From Chryseobacterium koreense CCUG 49689 (GTDB taxonomy: Bacteria; Bacteroidota; Bacteroidia; Flavobacteriales; Weeksellaceae), in assembly GCF_001045435.1 (NCBI RefSeq), contig NZ_LFNG01000001.1, forward strand, positions 124,001 through 188,000: a stretch of DNA of 64,000 nt, in the 5' to 3' direction. Numbering within the stretch: position 1 is the stretch's first letter; each line of letters opens with the position of its first letter. The notes beneath the pieces were generated by a model that saw only the letters and a list, made by a program, of their open reading frames with translations, was not told where the DNA came from and did not search any database. A program made the translations under genes and the position numbers. Shown in pieces: positions 1 through 7,018 of the stretch.

Positions 1-66
1 CATGATAATTCCGCTCATGGAAAGCGGCAAAGTCCGCAATCTCGCGGCGTGAATCCAATCCTTCAT
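1..66 (-). CDS. menA: MenA, 1,4-dihydroxy-2-naphthoate polyprenyltransferase (N-terminal 22 residues only)
   Basis: Read on the minus strand, an ATG at 66 opens a frame that stays open to the window edge. It encodes MKDWIHAARLRTLPLSMSGI followed by IM. The AARLRTLPLSxSGII block is the characteristic start of bacterial MenA, the membrane prenyltransferase that attaches the isoprenoid tail to dihydroxynaphthoate in menaquinone synthesis. The gene lies 76 nt downstream of menB on the same strand, so the two probably form a menaquinone operon. Only 22 codons are present, so the assignment rests on this short motif and the neighbour. Confidence 0.8.
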   Translation of the reverse strand, partial: MKDWIHAARLRTLPLSMSGIIM

Positions 67-142
67 ATCTGTTTTTTAGACATTCGATAGGAGACTGAAG
101 ATGGAAAACTGCAGTTACCCATCTGTTTGTCTCTGCTCTTAT

Positions 143-979
143 TTAAGATATCCATTTATTTTCCCCAAAATCTGGCTTTCTTTTTTCCAGGAATGCATTT
201 CGTCCTTCCTTGGCTTCTTCTGTCATATAAGCTAATCTTGTTGCTTCTCCCGCGAAAACCTGTTGGCCAACCATTCCGTCATCCGTCAAATTCATGGCGA
301 ATTTCAACATTCTGATAGACATTGGCGATTTGCCCAAAATTTCCTGCGCCCACTGATAAGCAGTATCTTCGAGTTCTGCATGAGGTATCACCGCATTGAC
401 CATTCCCATTGCTTCGGCTTCTTTGGCAGAATAATTTCTTCCCAAAAAGAAAATCTCTCGGGCTTTCTTCTGCCCTACCATTTTTGCCAGATATGCGGAA
501 CCGTAACCACCATCGAAGCTGGTCACATCTGCATCGGTTTGCTTGAAAATTGCGTGTTCCTCACTTGCCAAAGTCAAATCGCAAACCACGTGTAAAGAAT
601 GTCCGCCACCAACTGCCCAACCATTTACAACGGCGATGACCACTTTCGGCATGAAGCGAATCAGACGCTGCACTTCCAGAATATTTAATCGGTGTCTCCC
701 GTCATCTCCCACATAACCTTGATGTCCTCTTGCTTTTTGGTCGCCACCGCTGCAGAAAGCATGGACTCCATCTTTTGGACTTGGTCCTTCGCCGGTCAAT
801 AAAACCACGCCCACCGAAGAATCTTCGGAAACGTGATAAAAAGCGTCATATAATTCGGAGGTTGTTTTCGGACGGAAGGCGTTGCGAACTTCCGGTCTGT
901 TAATCGCGATTCTGGCGACTCCGCCACTTTTTTTGTAGGTAATGTCTTCGTATTCCTTTACGGTTTTCCAATCGGTCAT
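143..979 (-). CDS. menB: MenB, 1,4-dihydroxy-2-naphthoyl-CoA synthase
   Basis: This crotonase-fold enzyme (278 aa, normal length) closes the second ring of menaquinone by converting o-succinylbenzoyl-CoA to dihydroxynaphthoyl-CoA in the cytoplasm. The oxyanion-hole segment CSGGDQ is at about residues 76-81, GGGH at 124-127, and the family signature DVTSFDGGYGS at 151-161. The bicarbonate-site position carries QTDAD (147-151) rather than QTG. That corresponds to the type II enzymes, in which an aspartate side chain replaces bound bicarbonate. menA follows on the same strand. The ATG at 979 fits the usual MenB N-terminus. Confidence 0.96.
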   Translation of the reverse strand: MTDWKTVKEYEDITYKKSGGVARIAINRPEVRNAFRPKTTSELYDAFYHVSEDSSVGVVLLTGEGPSPKDGVHAFCSGGDQKARGHQGYVGDDGRHRLNILEVQRLIRFMPKVVIAVVNGWAVGGGHSLHVVCDLTLASEEHAIFKQTDADVTSFDGGYGSAYLAKMVGQKKAREIFFLGRNYSAKEAEAMGMVNAVIPHAELEDTAYQWAQEILGKSPMSIRMLKFAMNLTDDGMVGQQVFAGEATRLAYMTEEAKEGRNAFLEKRKPDFGENKWIS

Positions 980-1108
980 TTTAGTAGAAAATTTAAGGCG
1001 TAAAGATAGGGAAAAGTTGGGGAAGCGGGAAGATGGAAGTAGGAATTTGGACGAAGAAGAAAAGCTTTGCTCCGTGTAGAAAAAAAATGAAATTAAAAAT
1101 AATTTGGG

Positions 1109-1342
1109 TTAAAGCATTTCGCTTTCATCTACGGAATCATCTTCTTCGAGGATTTTTTTGGCTTCCTCAAGATCATTTTCGCTCACGACGAGGACATAAT
1201 TTTGAGACATGGGAAAAACGGCGACATTATTGACAAATTCGTTTTTCACATAACTGGGAATATCCCGGGATGCGAGTTTTGATTTGGCAATCTCAATCTC
1301 GTAGAGATAGGATGATTGCAGCAGGATTACTAATTCTGACAT
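1109..1342 (-). CDS. DUF2007-like small protein (putative signal-transducing protein)
   Basis: A 77-residue cytoplasmic protein starting MSELVILLQSSYLYEIEIAK. The pattern of a beta strand, an 'x-ExExAKxxLxxxxIPxxV' helix-strand core and a final EAKKILEED helix resembles DUF2007 proteins, whose function is unknown. The ATG at 1342 is preferred because an AAAGAAA-type purine tract precedes it; an upstream in-frame start at 1438 would add 32 unrelated residues that overlap the repeat element at 1407-1534. The C-terminus is acidic (EEDDSVDESEML). It lies downstream of a permease gene on the same strand, with the repeat between them. Confidence 0.72.
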   Translation of the reverse strand: MSELVILLQSSYLYEIEIAKSKLASRDIPSYVKNEFVNNVAVFPMSQNYVLVVSENDLEEAKKILEEDDSVDESEML

Positions 1343-1406
1343 GATTTCTTTTGTTAAAGTTAAACAAATTTTTGAACAGGATCCCCAAAAAATCTTGAAA
1401 AAAAGA

Positions 1407-1534
1407 ACGACAGAAGTTGATAGCCCCGATTGGAGCAATTGTTTGAGCTCTTTTTCTTTTTTTTCAAAAAAGAAAAAAGCGAGTGCGGAAAGCGGGACGG
1501 GTCTTCGGAAAGAATGAAAATCTGGTTGCTCCTA
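1407..1534 (+). repeat. 128-bp intergenic repeat, copy 1 (possible structured RNA)
   Basis: This copy shares with 46334-46460 the opening ACGACAG, TTGATAGCCCCGATTG and AGC, a middle GCGGAAAGCGGGAC, and the ending TTGCTCCTA. Between these constant parts sits an internal hairpin that differs between copies. Here it is a T-rich arm (about 1449-1463) pairing with an A/G-rich arm (about 1466-1479). CCCCG near the start can pair with CGGG near the end. The terminal TTGCTCCTA overlaps the stop codon of the permease gene (1532-1534, opposite strand). The orientation given is that of copy 2, which is co-directional with the nuo operon. Confidence 0.75.
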
Positions 1535-2941
1535 GTTCGCTTTCTTTCTATTAATGAAGAAATATACCGGCAATCCGAGCAAAATAAGGATAAATCCGGG
1601 CCAAGTGTATTGCGGTTTGAACCAAATCAAAAGTACGCAAAATGCGGTGCCAATGATGAGGTAAATAATGGGCGTGATGGGATAAAGCCAGGTTTTATAG
1701 GGTCTTTCGAGGTTTGGTTTTTTGATCCTCAAATAGATGACTCCGAAAACGGTGATCATGTAAAATAGGACGATGACGAAGGAAATCATGTCCAGTAAAT
1801 CACCGTATTGTCCGCTGAGTGCAAGAACTGATGCCCAAATTCCCTGCATCCAGAGGGATTTTCCGGGAACATTGTGTTCGTTGTTTTCGATGGCGGATTT
1901 AAAGAAAAGTCCATCTTTTGCCATGGACTGGTAAACCCTAGCTCCAGCCAAAACCAATCCATTGATGCAACCGAAGGTGGAAATCATTACCAAAATGGCC
2001 ATAATCATGGTTCCCAAACTACCGAATATGACTTCTGAAGCGGCTACTGCGGGACGATTTTTGTCTGCAAATGCAATACCATCTCGATCGAGTGCGTTGA
2101 GGTAGACGAAATTCACCAAAAGGTAAAGTAGCATCACGATTACCGTTCCAAAAACCATGGATTTCACCACATTTTTTTTGGGATTTTCAATTTCGCCGGA
2201 CATGAAGGTCACGTTTTCCCACGCCACTGAACTGAAAATGGAACCTACCAAAGCTGCGGCAATTCCGCCCAAAAGTGTGACGCCGCTGATCGGTTTCCAA
2301 TCTGTGGGCAAAAGGTCGTTCCCTACTTCCCTACCAAAATTCTGGAACCCGCTCCAGCCGAAACTCATGTTTTGTGCCCATTGAGAGTCTTTGATCAAGA
2401 GGAATCCAAAAATGATGATGCCTAAAAGCGCGAGAATTTTTGACGACGTGAAGACATCCTGCAAGATTTTTCCGTTCTTTAAGCCCTTGGTATTCACGAA
2501 AGTGAGAAAAATAATCACTACTATTGCCAAAATCTGAACCCAGGTAATCTTGAATCCCCCATTCTGAAAGATTGGATGTGAATCATTGAGCCAAGGAATG
2601 AGATAGGCGGTAAATTTTCCGAAAGCCATCGCTACTGCAGCAATCGTTCCTGTTTGAATGACGGTGAACAATCCCCATCCGTAAAGAAAACCGGGCATCT
2701 TTCCAAAAATTTCTGTGATATAGGTGTACTGTCCGCCGGCTTTTGGAAACATAGAGGACAGTTCGCCATAGGAAATTGCAGCTGCAACGGTCATGATTCC
2801 GGTGATGATCCAAACGGCAATTAACCAATATCCGGAACCCAGATTCCGCATCATATCGGAACTTACGATAAAGATTCCACTTCCGATCATCGATCCCATT
2901 ACCAGCATCGTGGCGTCCCAAAGTTTGAGTTTTTTCTGCAT
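1532..2941 (-). CDS. APC-family amino-acid permease
   Basis: A 469-residue inner-membrane transporter with about 12 hydrophobic segments. The N-terminal part contains MVMGSMIGSGIFIVSSDMMR (about residues 13-32), the GSGIF-type substrate-binding turn typical of the APC (amino acid-polyamine-organocation) superfamily. Later segments include FPKAGGQYTY (about 65-74), a second family hallmark. The closest functional classes are LAT-like exchangers and bacterial serine/threonine or general amino-acid permeases; the substrate cannot be read from sequence. It stands alone, divergent from the DUF4920 gene, and its stop codon is touched by the repeat at 1407-1534. Confidence 0.9.
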   Translation of the reverse strand: MQKKLKLWDATMLVMGSMIGSGIFIVSSDMMRNLGSGYWLIAVWIITGIMTVAAAISYGELSSMFPKAGGQYTYITEIFGKMPGFLYGWGLFTVIQTGTIAAVAMAFGKFTAYLIPWLNDSHPIFQNGGFKITWVQILAIVVIIFLTFVNTKGLKNGKILQDVFTSSKILALLGIIIFGFLLIKDSQWAQNMSFGWSGFQNFGREVGNDLLPTDWKPISGVTLLGGIAAALVGSIFSSVAWENVTFMSGEIENPKKNVVKSMVFGTVIVMLLYLLVNFVYLNALDRDGIAFADKNRPAVAASEVIFGSLGTMIMAILVMISTFGCINGLVLAGARVYQSMAKDGLFFKSAIENNEHNVPGKSLWMQGIWASVLALSGQYGDLLDMISFVIVLFYMITVFGVIYLRIKKPNLERPYKTWLYPITPIIYLIIGTAFCVLLIWFKPQYTWPGFILILLGLPVYFFINRKKAN

Positions 2942-3062
2942 AAATAATTTTTGGTTCAGAATAACGAGTTTTCCCTTTTAAAATTGAAAGTCGTAAATAT
3001 ATAAATTTTTGATAATTATTGTTAAATTGACATTAACTCTTTATAAAAATCTTTAAGATTCT

Positions 3063-3090
3063 TTTGAATTTGTAAAAATTGCTATTTTTG
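3063..3090 (+). promoter_or_regulatory. Bacteroidetes-type promoter of the DUF4920 gene
   Basis: TTTG (3063-3066), 16 nt, TATTTTTG (3083-3090). This matches the -33/-7 consensus of Bacteroidetes. The GTG at 3090 overlaps the -7 element, so translation must start later, at the ATG at 3105. Confidence 0.7.
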
Positions 3091-3104
3091 TGAAAATTGA
3101 AAAC

Positions 3105-3611
3105 ATGAAAAAATTAGTACTGATTTTTATGATTGCAATCTCCACGGTGGGATTTTCACAGGAAACTGCAGCTCAAAAAGCGGGTCCACCGGAAGGAAAT
3201 GCTTTAGTAGGTGACTATTATGGGGGAAATGTATCGGCAAAAGCTGAGAAAAATGCCATCACAACTACCCAATTGGAAAAAAAGCTGAAAAAAGCAAAAA
3301 AAGTTGAAAACGTGGCAGTGAAGGGAAAAGTGACCGAAGTCTGCGACAAAAAAGGTTGCTGGATGACTGTGGAAACTGAAAACAAGGAAAAATTCTTTGT
3401 GAAAATGAAGGATTATGGTTTTTTTGTTCCACTGGCACTGAAAGGGAAAAATGTGGTTTTGGAAGGAAATGCCGAAACCAAGGTAATTTCCGTGGACGAG
3501 CAAAAGCATTATGCAGAAGATGCGAAAAAATCACAAGCCGAAATCGATGCGATCACAAAACCACAGGAAGAAATTCGGTTTGTGGCGAGTGGAATTAAGG
3601 TAGTGAATTAG
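3105..3611 (+). CDS. DUF4920 secreted protein
   Basis: A 168-residue exported protein. Residues 1-19 (MKKLVLIFMIAISTVGFSQ) form a signal peptide with a probable cleavage after the alanine/serine-rich end. The mature part carries the DUF4920 core: VKGKVTEVCDKKGCWMTVE followed by FFVKMKDYGFFVPL and a GKNVVLEGNAE strand, an OB-like beta barrel with two conserved cysteines (CDKKGC). The function is unknown; a periplasmic metal- or ligand-binding role is only a guess. It is monocistronic between its own promoter and the bidirectional terminator at 3671-3700. Confidence 0.85.
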   Translation: MKKLVLIFMIAISTVGFSQETAAQKAGPPEGNALVGDYYGGNVSAKAEKNAITTTQLEKKLKKAKKVENVAVKGKVTEVCDKKGCWMTVETENKEKFFVKMKDYGFFVPLALKGKNVVLEGNAETKVISVDEQKHYAEDAKKSQAEIDAITKPQEEIRFVASGIKVVN

Positions 3612-3670
3612 ATGAAGCTATAAGAATGCATGGTTCAATGTGAGAAAGCATGCATTTTGGCAATGACAAA

Positions 3671-3700
3671 AAAGCGAAATCAATCGATTTCGCTTTATTT
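3671..3700. terminator. Bidirectional terminator between the DUF4920 and M14 genes
   Basis: AAAGCGAAATC (3671-3681), loop AATC, GATTTCGCTTT (3686-3696). The 11-bp stem is perfect. T-rich tracts follow on both strands, so it can serve both convergent genes. Confidence 0.85.
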
Positions 3701-4805
3701 ATTCGATGGTGAAATTTTGGATTTCGTCAAGTTTCGGGAATTTCTTTTCAGAAACGAATTTTTTTCCGGTGCAGTCGATTTCTTTCCAGCCTTTCTTTTT
3801 GCCTACATCACCCACTTCCACCACAATCGGTACAAATGAGATTTCTTCATCACCATCCTTGATTTCTTCCCGAAATTGCACCGCTACATCCAAAACACAT
3901 GGAAAATCAGTGTTCAATTTCACGTTCCTGTAGATGATATCATAGTGACTTTCTCTATTTTCCGGGATCTCTAAATAATTTTCCCAACATTCTGTTGAAC
4001 CTTTGAGAAGTGAAATCGCCTTTAAACCTTCATATAAAGCTATGGTGTAATATTTTCGGGTTCCAATTCTTTTGTAATCTTCCGGAAAATGGCCGCCTTC
4101 ATAGAGTATCGATGCAATTCCCATTTTAATGAGATTATCGCCGGTTGAAGTGGGATAAAATTCATCGGAATATCTCGCTATTTGATGGGGAATCAGATTT
4201 TTCAACTTTTCATGGATCCTGGAAATTACCGCCATTGATTTTTTTCTGGTTTCGGTAACGTCTCTTGCAAAATTTTCGGACGGTGCTAAAAATGAAAGTG
4301 TTGCAGGATGTTCACCATCCGAGGTAAAGATAGTGCGCTGCTCATGAAGATTGAGCCCGTATTCATAATTGCCGTTTTCAGCTATACTTTTTAGAATTGG
4401 GAACTCTTTACTGGAAAGTTTCAGGAAGTCGCGGTTCATATCAATATCCAAAGCATTTCTGCGGCTCCATTTTTCGGAACCATCCGGATTGAGCATAAAA
4501 ATAAAATCCAGCGTAATTTCCGAAAACAATGGTTTTGCTAATGCCGGTTGATATTTCAAAATCTCCAGCAGATCCAGCATTGCGTGTGTTGCGTTGGATT
4601 CATTACCATGCATTTGCGACCACGCCAAAACTCTGGTTTTTCCATTTCCCAAAGTCATCATGAAAATCGGTTTGTCCAAATAGGATCTTCCAACCTCAGA
4701 AATATAATCGCTGTAATTGGTCTGCAGATAAGAAAATAATTTTTCCGGGGAAATATAGCGGTTTGGGAAATTAGGATTCTGGCGGTAATTCAATGCTTCG
4801 ATCAT
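3699..4805 (-). CDS. M14-family zinc carboxypeptidase
   Basis: A 368-residue metallopeptidase. The first zinc-binding motif HxxE is in SQMHGNESN (His66, Glu69 from the chosen start), followed by LNPDGSEKWSRRNALDIDMN, the substrate-arginine region, and NLHEQRTIF supplying a third zinc ligand. An ESH-type C-terminal section follows. No signal peptide is visible, so a cytoplasmic role in peptide trimming is plausible. The ATG at 4805 (MIEALNYRQNPNF) is preferred because a TAAATTTG -7-like element lies at 4834-4827; an upstream ATG at 4877 would add 24 lysine/asparagine-rich residues. Confidence 0.86.
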   Translation of the reverse strand: MIEALNYRQNPNFPNRYISPEKLFSYLQTNYSDYISEVGRSYLDKPIFMMTLGNGKTRVLAWSQMHGNESNATHAMLDLLEILKYQPALAKPLFSEITLDFIFMLNPDGSEKWSRRNALDIDMNRDFLKLSSKEFPILKSIAENGNYEYGLNLHEQRTIFTSDGEHPATLSFLAPSENFARDVTETRKKSMAVISRIHEKLKNLIPHQIARYSDEFYPTSTGDNLIKMGIASILYEGGHFPEDYKRIGTRKYYTIALYEGLKAISLLKGSTECWENYLEIPENRESHYDIIYRNVKLNTDFPCVLDVAVQFREEIKDGDEEISFVPIVVEVGDVGKKKGWKEIDCTGKKFVSEKKFPKLDEIQNFTIE

Positions 4806-5091
4806 CAACTCAAATTTTACATTTTTCAAATTTAATTTTTTTTGAGGGAAATATGAAATTAACTTTTGTAAATTCATTAAACACTTGGAAATGTCAGTTT
4901 GTCTGTGGATTATTTTGTGGATTGCATTTTCGTTAATTAAAAAATGTAAAACTATACAACTGAGTATTTTAATTAATTTATTTAAACTTTATTTTTAATA
5001 TTACTTTAAGTGGAAAAGCATGTGGAAAACTCCATTTGAAGGAAACTTTAATAAACAGAATTGGAATGTAAATTAAGTTGAGTTCCATTTT

Positions 5092-5107
5092 GTTTACATC
5101 CGTAAAT
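5092..5107 (+). promoter_or_regulatory. Operator-like box upstream of terC
   Basis: GTTTAC-ATCC-GTAAAT, a 16-bp inverted repeat ending just before the terC -33 element. It matches three boxes in front of the XRE gene (6297, 6330, 6364), so it is a candidate binding site for that regulator. Confidence 0.55.
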
Positions 5108-5110
5108 ACA

Positions 5111-5137
5111 TTGAAAATGATTATTTCCCTATATTTG
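5111..5137 (+). promoter_or_regulatory. terC promoter
   Basis: TTG (5111-5113), 16 nt, TATATTTG (5130-5137). The expected transcript start near 5143 leaves a leader of about 10 nt before the ATG at 5153, which excludes the in-frame upstream start at 5078. Confidence 0.72.
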
Positions 5138-5152
5138 CATATATCTTTTTCT

Positions 5153-6244
5153 ATGACAAGCGAGAACATTTTTCTTATCAGTTTCTTACTATTTATATTC
5201 TTTATACTTGCCCTCGATTTAGGACTTTTTGGGAAAAAATCATCTGCAGTCTCTATGAAGCAAGCTGGTTTGATGAGTTTTTTTGTAGTGGCACTTTCGG
5301 TGTGCTTCTACTTTGTACTGATTAATTACGGGCATTATCTGCATGGAATTGACAGTTTGGACAAATTGCAGCATGTGATTGCCCGACACCATCATCCGGT
5401 GCATCTTATTCCAGGTGATTTGGAACACAGCATTCAGCTTTATAACCAAAATTTAGGGCTGGAATACCTGACCGGTTATGTGGTGGAATATGCGCTTTCT
5501 GTGGACAATATATTTGTCATTGTATTGATATTTACAGGATTTGGGGTCGCTCCAAGAAACTACCACCGGGTTTTGTTTTGGGGAATTCTAGGTGCAATCG
5601 TGATGCGGTTTGTCTTCATTTTTGTGGGGGCTGCATTGATCGAGAAGTTCGAATGGATCATGTATGTTTTTGGCGCTTTCTTGGTATTCACGGGAGTTAA
5701 AATGTTTCTTGATAAAGATAAAGAAGAAAAGATCGACCCTCAAAGTCATCCAGTAGTAAAGTTCGCCAATAAACATTTTAAGGTTCACAACCATTTTGTA
5801 GGAAATAAATTCTTCGTTACCGTTGATGGCATTAGAAAAATGACGCCTTTATTCTTAGTCCTTCTTATCATAGAAGCAACGGATCTGATCTTTGCGGTGG
5901 ATAGTATTCCGGCAATTTTCTCGGTCACAAAAGATCCATATATTGTATTCTTTTCGAACATCTTCGCAATTATAGGGCTGCGTTCCATGTTCTTTCTTTT
6001 AGCAGGAATTATCAACAAATTTAGGTTCCTGAAAATAGGCTTGGCTGCATTGCTTACATTCATCGGGCTCAAAATGCTTTTTCACGTATATCTGGACCAA
6101 TTTGGTTTTACCACCACAGATTCCTTGTTGATCATTATTGGCATTTTAGGAACCAGCATCTTCTTCTCACTGATTTTTCCGGAAAATAAAAAAGACAGAA
6201 AATTGAAGTTTGATCCAGAAAATGAAGATAATACCCGGCATTAA
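5153..6244 (+). CDS. TerC-family integral membrane protein with His-rich loop
   Basis: A 363-residue polytopic inner-membrane protein. The two TerC hallmarks are present: EYALSVDNIFV (from about residue 112) and EATDLIFAVDSIPAIFSVT later, each supplying buried acidic residues. Family members (for example MeeF, MeeY and Alx) take part in metal export, chiefly manganese. The loop before the first hallmark (about residues 60-92) is unusually His-rich, with eight histidines including HHH at 79-81. The C-terminus is charged and cytosolic. The gene is followed by the XRE regulator, which may share its operator boxes. Confidence 0.92.
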   Translation: MTSENIFLISFLLFIFFILALDLGLFGKKSSAVSMKQAGLMSFFVVALSVCFYFVLINYGHYLHGIDSLDKLQHVIARHHHPVHLIPGDLEHSIQLYNQNLGLEYLTGYVVEYALSVDNIFVIVLIFTGFGVAPRNYHRVLFWGILGAIVMRFVFIFVGAALIEKFEWIMYVFGAFLVFTGVKMFLDKDKEEKIDPQSHPVVKFANKHFKVHNHFVGNKFFVTVDGIRKMTPLFLVLLIIEATDLIFAVDSIPAIFSVTKDPYIVFFSNIFAIIGLRSMFFLLAGIINKFRFLKIGLAALLTFIGLKMLFHVYLDQFGFTTTDSLLIIIGILGTSIFFSLIFPENKKDRKLKFDPENEDNTRH

Positions 6245-6296
6245 TTTACCGACATAAATTATCTTAAGTATTACTAATCAATAATTTAGTTGCCTA

Positions 6297-6312
6297 GTTT
6301 ACTTTCGTAAAC
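6297..6312 (+). promoter_or_regulatory. Operator-like box 1 upstream of the XRE gene
   Basis: GTTTAC-TTTC-GTAAAC, a perfect 6+6 inverted repeat with a 4-nt spacer. It is the best copy of the motif shared with terC. Confidence 0.6.
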
Positions 6313-6329
6313 GTTCTTTTTGCCAGTTG

Positions 6330-6345
6330 GTTTACATTTGTATTT
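6330..6345 (+). promoter_or_regulatory. Operator-like box 2 upstream of the XRE gene
   Basis: GTTTAC-ATTT-GTATTT. The left half is perfect and the right half is degenerate. It contains TACATTTG (6333-6340), which fits the -7 consensus, so binding here could occlude a promoter. Confidence 0.5.
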
Positions 6346-6363
6346 TATTCTTGTGAATTATTT

Positions 6364-6379
6364 ATTTACATTTGTAATT
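6364..6379 (+). promoter_or_regulatory. Operator-like box 3 abutting the XRE start codon
   Basis: ATTTAC-ATTT-GTAATT, ending one base before the ATG at 6380. The inner TTACA/TGTAA arms are perfect and it again contains TACATTTG. Confidence 0.5.
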
Positions 6380-6892
6380 ATGGAAATAAATGAAAGAATT
6401 GCCAAAGTTTTAGAATATTCTGGATTGTCACCATCTGAATTTGCAGATGAGATTGATGTGCAGCGCTCCAATATTTCCCATATCACCTCCGGTAGAAATA
6501 AACCATCACTCGATTTTCTCATTAAGTTAAAAGACCGTTTCCCCGAATTACAATGGGATTGGCTGATCTATGGTAAAGGTGAAATGATCCAGGATAAAGT
6601 GGATACTCCTGTTGTCGAGAAACCAAAAACAACTTCACTCCCCGATTTGTTTTCATTAATTGCCGATGACAATTTTGGAATTACAGAAAGTGAAGACCGC
6701 ATTGCTAATGAGCCTCCACGAGAATCCGAAATTCCTCTGCCTACGTCAACGAATGAAAAAATATTCGATTCTCAGCGATTAGCGGTTGAAGAAAAAATAA
6801 GCTCTCCGCAACATACTAATAATCAATCAAGTAAAATAAAGAGAATCGTGTTGTTTTTCGACGACGGCAAATTTGAAAGTTTTGAGCCTTAA
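6380..6892 (+). CDS. XRE-family helix-turn-helix regulator
   Basis: A 170-residue DNA-binding protein. Residues 1-65 form a Cro/CI-type helix-turn-helix (LSPSEFADEIDVQRSNISH is the core, with NKPSLDFLIKLK as the following helix). The C-terminal 100 residues are polar and look disordered, ending in a short strand (RIVLFFDDGKFESFEP). This is a common flavobacterial orphan-repressor layout. The ATG at 6380 is chosen because the HTH begins at once; the upstream start at 6320 would translate through the operator boxes. Three such boxes in its own leader suggest autoregulation, and a fourth at terC suggests a target. The effector is unknown. Confidence 0.85.
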   Translation: MEINERIAKVLEYSGLSPSEFADEIDVQRSNISHITSGRNKPSLDFLIKLKDRFPELQWDWLIYGKGEMIQDKVDTPVVEKPKTTSLPDLFSLIADDNFGITESEDRIANEPPRESEIPLPTSTNEKIFDSQRLAVEEKISSPQHTNNQSSKIKRIVLFFDDGKFESFEP

Positions 6893-6986
6893 TTTTAATT
6901 TTCCTAGAAAAATTTTGGATGAAGATTTTCTTCCATGCAGAATTTTTAATATTTTCTATTAGATTCCGAGTTTCGCATAGTTTTTG

Positions 6987-6994
6987 TAAATTTG
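6987..6994 (+). promoter_or_regulatory. -7 element of the AAA ATPase gene
   Basis: TAAATTTG fits the TAnnTTTG consensus. The predicted transcript start near 7001 supports the ATG at 7019 over the alternative at 6992. No clear -33 element is seen. Confidence 0.5.
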
Positions 6995-7018
6995 GTATTA
7001 GCCAAAATTTTCAACATC

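Larger units (their letters stand above)
4806..5152. other. AT-rich divergent intergenic region between the M14 gene and terC
   Basis: About 350 bp with no convincing gene. The left end holds a minus-strand TAAATTTG element (4834-4827) for the peptidase gene. The right end holds the operator-like box (5092-5107) and the terC promoter. The middle is very AT-rich, with nothing else recognisable. Confidence 0.7.

Noticed and set aside
263-595. A plus-strand open frame of 110 codons opposite menB
   Set aside because: It is antisense to a well-supported gene and has no recognisable features. Many similar open frames were rejected for the same reason.
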